Assembly: GCA_017464305.1 (NCBI GenBank)
Contig: JAFUDS010000024.1
Span: 124,001 to 188,000, forward strand
DNA from: Clostridia bacterium
GTDB lineage: Bacteria > Bacillota > Clostridia > Christensenellales > Aristaeellaceae
Direction of reading: 5' to 3'
Length of the DNA: 64,000 bases
The notes beneath the pieces are model-generated. The model was not told the DNA's origin and did not search any database. It saw nothing but the letters and a program-made list of their open reading frames with translations. Position 1 is the stretch's first letter. Each line of letters opens with the position of its first letter. Positions 60,059 through 64,000 of the stretch are shown here, piece after piece. A program made the translations under genes and the position numbers.

Positions 60059-60164
60059 TTTCCATCAATCCAACCGCTTAGATTTCGCGCGGCGGGGGCG
60101 GCTGCCTCCGCCGCTATTTCGTACTTATTTATCAATCAATGGTCCGAAAGGAAGTGTTCCGGCC

Positions 60165-61088
60165 ATGTGGGATACCATTTTTCCTTACCTGCTTTCCGGC
60201 ATTTCGGTGGGCGGGCAGTATGCGTTGATCGCCATTGGATACACCATGGTGTATGGCATTCTGCGGCTGATCAACTTTGCCCATGGCGATGTGTTCATGG
60301 TGGCAGGCATCATTATGGTCTATATCGCGGCCTCCGGCGTGCCCCTGTGGGTGTCCGTGCCGGCGGTGCTGGTGATTACGGCCCTGGTAGGGTTCCTGAT
60401 CGAACGGGTGGCTTATAAGCCCCTGCGGACGGCCCCCCGGATGTCCGCCATGATCTCCGCCATCGGCGTCAGCTATACCCTGCAGAACCTGGTGCTGTAC
60501 ATTACCGGCGGCTTGAACAAGCAGTACCCCGCCATTCCGCTGATCTCCGATTCCATCAAGATCGGCTCCGCCACCACCAAGGTAGTCACGGTGGTGACCC
60601 CGGTGCTGGTGATCCTGCTGGTGGTGGCCCTGGTGACCCTGATCAACAAGACCAAGATCGGTATGGCCATGCGGGCGGTATCCAAGGATTTTGAGACCGC
60701 GCAGCTCATGGGTATCAAGATCAACAGCGTCATCTCCACCACCTTTGTCATCGGTTCCTTCCTGGCGGGGGTGGGCAGCGTGCTGTACTTCACCAATTAT
60801 CCCACCGTGATTCAGACCTCCGGCGCCATGCCGGGCCTGAAGGCCTTCGTGGCGGCGGTGTTCGGCGGCATCGGGTCCATTCCCGGGGCGGTGATCGGCG
60901 CGTTTATCATCGGCATTATGGAAAACCTGATTAAGGGGCTGGATGTCATTCTGTTCAAGGCGGGGCTCATTACCAAACCCCTGGGCCTGGCTATTTTCTC
61001 CGACGCGTTTACCTTTGCGCTGCTGATCATCATTCTGGTGGTCAAGCCCACAGGTCTCTTCGGGGAAAAGACGACGGATAAGGTGTGA
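60165..61088 (+). CDS. livH: Branched-chain amino acid ABC transporter permease LivH
   Basis: A 307-residue permease with about eight spans; GISVGGQYALIAIGYTMVYGILRLINFAHGDVFMVAG is the diagnostic N-terminal part of LivH, and ...AVFGGIGSIPGAVIGAFIIGIMENLIKG contains the coupling loop (EAA-like). It pairs with LivM. The 106-base gap after livJ holds a small CGCGCGGCGGGGGCGG-rich element which may modulate downstream expression. Confidence 0.94.
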   Translation: MWDTIFPYLLSGISVGGQYALIAIGYTMVYGILRLINFAHGDVFMVAGIIMVYIAASGVPLWVSVPAVLVITALVGFLIERVAYKPLRTAPRMSAMISAIGVSYTLQNLVLYITGGLNKQYPAIPLISDSIKIGSATTKVVTVVTPVLVILLVVALVTLINKTKIGMAMRAVSKDFETAQLMGIKINSVISTTFVIGSFLAGVGSVLYFTNYPTVIQTSGAMPGLKAFVAAVFGGIGSIPGAVIGAFIIGIMENLIKGLDVILFKAGLITKPLGLAIFSDAFTFALLIIILVVKPTGLFGEKTTDKV

Positions 61089-61098
61089 GGTGAGTGCG

Positions 61099-62196
61099 AT
61101 GATGAAAAAAGAGAAAAAGCCAGCCTTGATCACCTGGATCATCGTTGCGGTGATCTACGCGGCGGTCTTTGTGGCGGAGCAGGTATTGCCGCCCACTTCC
61201 ATGCTGTTCACCGTGCTGAAAAAGGGCGCGACCTACGCCCTGGTGGCGGTATCCATGAACCTGCTGAACGGCTTCACGGGCATCTTCTCCCTGGGGCAGG
61301 CGGGCTTCATGATGATCGGTGCCTACGTGTACGGCATCTTTACCATCCCGGTGGAAAGCCGGCCGGTGGTGTACCAGTATTATGACGGCGGGCTGATCCA
61401 GTTCACGGTGCCGGTGGTGGTGGCCCTGGTGCTGGCGGGATTGGCCGCGGCCTTCTTCGCCTTCCTGATCGGCTTGCCGGTGCTGCGGCTGAAGAGCGAC
61501 TATTTGGCCATCGCTACCCTGGGCTTTGCTGAGATCATGCGGGTGCTGATCCAGTGGAACAACATGGGCCCCCTGACCAATGGGTCCAACATGCTGCGGC
61601 TGTATCCTTCCTTCAACGATTTTAACATCAAGGACGCCAGCGGCAATGTGACGGTGTATCTATCCACCCTGGTGCCCTTCCTCATTGCCGGGGTGTGCAT
61701 CGGGCTCATCGTGCTGCTGCTGAACTCCGGCTATGGCCGGGCCCTGAAGTCCATTCGGGATGATGAGATCGCCGCGGAGGCCATGGGCATCAACCTGGCC
61801 CACCATAAGCGGCTGGCCTTCTGCATCTCCTCCTTCTTCGCGGGGGTGGGCGGCGCCATGCTGGCCATGTATCAGACCACGGTGCAGGCCAAGTTCTTTA
61901 CCACGGCCATGACCTATGAAATTCTGCTCATCGTCGTCATCGGCGGCGTGGGCTCCGTAACGGGCAGCGTGCTGAGCTCCTTCCTCTTTGTGGCGGCCAG
62001 CGAATGGTGGCTGCGGTTCCTGGATGAAAAGCAGATGATCGGCAATTTCGAGGTGCCGTTGCTGCGCAATGGCTTCCGGCTGGTGGTGTTCTCCATCATC
62101 ATCATGGTGGTGGTGCTGTTCTTCCGGAAGGGCATCATGGGCACGAAGGAGCTGCCGGATCTGTTCCGGCGGAAGCGGAAGGAGGCGGCGAAATGA
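61099..62196 (+). CDS. livM: Branched-chain amino acid ABC transporter permease LivM
   Basis: A 365-residue permease. LLNGFTGIFSLGQAGFMMIGAYVYG and RLKSDYLAIATLGFAEIMRVLI are LivM signatures; the coupling segment is KSIRDDEIAAEAMGINLAHHKRLAF. Start chosen at ATG 61099 with GAGGTG 6 bases upstream; a GTG at 61090 is also in frame. It overlaps livG by 4 bases. Confidence 0.94.
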   Translation: MMKKEKKPALITWIIVAVIYAAVFVAEQVLPPTSMLFTVLKKGATYALVAVSMNLLNGFTGIFSLGQAGFMMIGAYVYGIFTIPVESRPVVYQYYDGGLIQFTVPVVVALVLAGLAAAFFAFLIGLPVLRLKSDYLAIATLGFAEIMRVLIQWNNMGPLTNGSNMLRLYPSFNDFNIKDASGNVTVYLSTLVPFLIAGVCIGLIVLLLNSGYGRALKSIRDDEIAAEAMGINLAHHKRLAFCISSFFAGVGGAMLAMYQTTVQAKFFTTAMTYEILLIVVIGGVGSVTGSVLSSFLFVAASEWWLRFLDEKQMIGNFEVPLLRNGFRLVVFSIIIMVVVLFFRKGIMGTKELPDLFRRKRKEAAK

Positions 62197-63026
62197 GCGA
62201 ACTGGACGTAAAGGTGGTTCCCGATGTGGAAACGGCGGGAGAAACCGTGCTGAAGCTGGAGCATCTGACCATGCAGTTTGGCGGCGTCATCGCCGTGAAT
62301 GATTTCTCCATGCATATCGACAAGGGGGAGATCGTGGCCCTCATCGGCCCCAACGGCGCGGGGAAGACCACGGCCTTTAACTGCGTCACCAGCGTTTATC
62401 AGCCCACGAAGGGGAAGATCTTTTTCCATGGCCAGGAGATCGGAAGCGACAAGCTGCATATGACGCCGGACAAGGTGACGGCCCAGGGCATCGCCCGGAC
62501 CTTTCAGAACATCCGGCTGTTCTCCGGCATGACGGTGTTTGAAAACATCATGACCGCCATGCATCTGCGGCGAAAGAGCAATCTCTTTACCCAGGTGCTG
62601 CACCTGAACGCTGAGGAGGAGAAGGCGAACCGACAGAAGGCCTGGAAGCTGCTGGAGACGGTGGGCCTGACGGATGTGGCGGAGGAGATGGCTACCAGCC
62701 TGCCCTATGGCAAGCAGCGGCTGCTGGAGATCGCTCGGGCCCTGGCCACGGATCCGACGCTGCTGCTGCTGGACGAACCGGCGGCGGGCATGAACCCCCA
62801 GGAGACGGACGAGCTGGGAGAGTTCATCGTCCGGATCAAGAAGGAATTCGATTTAACTGTGTTCATGATTGAACATCATATGAACCTGGTGATGGACATT
62901 TCGGACCGCATCTATGTACTGGACTTCGGCAAGCCCATCGCCAACGGCACCCCGGAGGAGGTGCAGCAGAACCCGGTGGTCATCGCTGCTTATCTCGGCA
63001 GTGAAGAGGAGGTGGAGGAAGCATGA
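62193..63026 (+). CDS. livG: Branched-chain amino acid ABC transporter ATPase LivG
   Basis: A 277-residue ABC ATPase. Walker A GPNGAGKTT, Q-loop and the LivG stretch GIARTFQNIRLFSGMTVFENIMTAMH, signature region TSLPYGKQRLLEIARAL (SYGxQR type), Walker B LLLLDEPAAGMNP and switch IEHHMN. Start and stop both overlap the neighbours by 4 bases. Confidence 0.96.
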   Translation: MSELDVKVVPDVETAGETVLKLEHLTMQFGGVIAVNDFSMHIDKGEIVALIGPNGAGKTTAFNCVTSVYQPTKGKIFFHGQEIGSDKLHMTPDKVTAQGIARTFQNIRLFSGMTVFENIMTAMHLRRKSNLFTQVLHLNAEEEKANRQKAWKLLETVGLTDVAEEMATSLPYGKQRLLEIARALATDPTLLLLDEPAAGMNPQETDELGEFIVRIKKEFDLTVFMIEHHMNLVMDISDRIYVLDFGKPIANGTPEEVQQNPVVIAAYLGSEEEVEEA

Positions 63027-63742
63027 GCCTGCTGAAAGTGACGGACCTGGTGGTCAGCTATGGCGGCATCGAAGCCCTGAAGGGCATCGCCTTCGAGGTG
63101 GAGCAGGGGCAGATTGTGACCCTCATCGGCGCCAACGGCGCGGGCAAGAGCACCACCCTGCGGACCATCTCCGGCCTGGTTCGGGCCCAGGAGGGCCGAG
63201 TCTATTTTGAGGGCCGGGATATTACGGATTACGGCACTCAGAAGATCGTGGAAACGGGCATTGCCCTGGTGCCGGAGGGGCGGCGGGTGTTCCCGAACCT
63301 GACGGTGCTGGAAAACCTGCGGATCGGCGCTTATCTGCGGAAGGATAAGGAAGTCATCGAGCAGGATATCGAATATATCTATGATCTGTTCCCCCGGCTG
63401 AAGGAGCGTTCCTGGCAGCTGGCGGGCACCCTGTCCGGCGGCGAGCAGCAGATGCTGGCGGTGGGCCGGGCCATGATGACTAGGCCAAAGATGATCATGA
63501 TGGACGAACCTAGCCTGGGTTTGGCACCCCTGGTGGTGAAGGATATCTTCCGCATTATTCAGACCCTGAAGGAAACGGGGATGACGGTGCTGTTGATTGA
63601 ACAGAACGCCAATGCGGCCCTGCACGCCTGCGATTATGCCTATGTGCTGGAGACGGGGCGCATCACCATGGCGGGTACCGGGAAGGAGCTGCTCTCCAGC
63701 TCCGCCATTCAGGAGGCCTATCTGGGCAAGACCAGTAAATAA
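63023..63742 (+). CDS. livF: Branched-chain amino acid ABC transporter ATPase LivF
   Basis: A 239-residue ABC ATPase with Walker A GANGAGKST, the LivF pattern GIALVPEGRRVFPNLTVLENLRIGAY, signature LSGGEQQMLAVGRAMM, Walker B MIMMDEPSLGLAP and switch IEQNAN. It completes the importer livJHMGF and is followed by a strong terminator. Confidence 0.96.
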   Translation: MSLLKVTDLVVSYGGIEALKGIAFEVEQGQIVTLIGANGAGKSTTLRTISGLVRAQEGRVYFEGRDITDYGTQKIVETGIALVPEGRRVFPNLTVLENLRIGAYLRKDKEVIEQDIEYIYDLFPRLKERSWQLAGTLSGGEQQMLAVGRAMMTRPKMIMMDEPSLGLAPLVVKDIFRIIQTLKETGMTVLLIEQNANAALHACDYAYVLETGRITMAGTGKELLSSSAIQEAYLGKTSK

Positions 63743-63780
63743 AATCCTTTACAATCAGGGTCAAAATCAATTACAATGAG

Positions 63781-63810
63781 GCCGGAAACCGGGTGGGTTT
63801 CCGGCTTTTT
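63781..63810 (+). terminator. Intrinsic terminator of the liv operon
   Basis: GCCGGAAACC-gggtg-GGTTTCCGGC followed by TTTTT. Confidence 0.95.
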
Positions 63811-63836
63811 CCAAGGAAACGGATGGAGGCAGAAAA

Positions 63837-64000
63837 GTGAGCAGATTAGGAGATTTAATCCGCACGGAGCGGATTCGGCAGAAGATGACCCCGAAGCAGG
63901 TGGCCCGGAAATGCGGTGTCAGCGAGAGCTACATCATGGCTGTGGAGGCGGGAACCCGGATCATCGGGGATGACCAGGCCCGGCGGATTTTGAAGACCAT
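63837..64000 (+). CDS. XRE-family HTH protein (partial, N-terminal part)
   Basis: The first 54 codons of a protein that runs off the right edge. It starts at a GTG with GGAGG seven bases upstream and reads SRLGDLIRTERIRQKMTPKQ followed by VARKCGVSESYIMAVEAG, a Cro/CI-type helix-turn-helix. What follows the HTH is outside the window, so its role is unknown. Confidence 0.8.
   Translation, partial: MSRLGDLIRTERIRQKMTPKQVARKCGVSESYIMAVEAGTRIIGDDQARRILKT

Overview
The window looks like a chromosomal segment from a GC-rich member of the Clostridia (Firmicutes/Bacillota), probably an uncultured gut or rumen lineage. Evidence: strong AGGAGG-type ribosome binding sites, a tRNA-Trp T-box ahead of trpBA, AddA-type recombination, ECF transporters, a LoaP antiterminator, two parS sites identical to the Bacillus ParB consensus, and carbohydrate enzymes (GH38, GH127). 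No rRNA or tRNA gene was seen.

Layout. 1-10.7 kb: housekeeping and carbohydrate genes, mainly on the plus strand (sugar-binding protein edge, NifU-like protein, GH38 mannosidase, DUF554 membrane protein, MutS-like ATPase, DUF3048 protein, a secreted Pro/Gly/Asp-rich beta-helix-like protein). 11-12.5 kb: a HigB toxin with a HigA-ImmA/IrrE fusion antitoxin. 12.7-15 kb: trpBA behind a UGG T-box leader. 15-20.9 kb: an accessory island with an AAA_14-like ATPase operon, RloA/RloB (AbiL-like), and two near-identical 51-residue membrane peptides around a tandem repeat. 20.8-27.6 kb: the remains of a LoaP-led exopolysaccharide operon. loaP, the priming sugar transferase and rfbB are intact, but rfbD, a GHMP kinase, a phosphonopyruvate decarboxylase and a second sugar transferase survive only as fragments, and a second ATPase/TOPRIM-like operon sits among them. 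28-38.3 kb: XRE regulator, rhodanese-TtcA fusion, GH127, heterodimeric ABC exporter, gap, and a phosphodiesterase-like enzyme.

39-48 kb carries origin-type features: addA, recF, dnaN, pgsA and rimO on the minus strand, two perfect parS sites, several groups of DnaA boxes and an A+T-rich stretch upstream of dnaN. dnaA itself is absent. Gene direction flips at about 48.2 kb, and most genes to the right are on the plus strand. 48-58 kb: RpiB-family isomerase, then a translationally coupled ECF transporter plus two exporter-type ABC half-transporters, PspC-domain protein, polA and an orphan FakA-like domain. 58.9-63.7 kb: a complete branched-chain amino acid ABC importer (livJHMGF), followed by the start of an XRE regulator.

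The most interesting stretch is 11-27.6 kb. It combines one toxin-antitoxin pair, two separate ATPase/TOPRIM-type modules, an ATPase/small-protein pair and a candidate small-peptide toxin, several of them behind good promoters overlapped by perfect inverted repeats, placed in and beside a decaying surface-polysaccharide operon.
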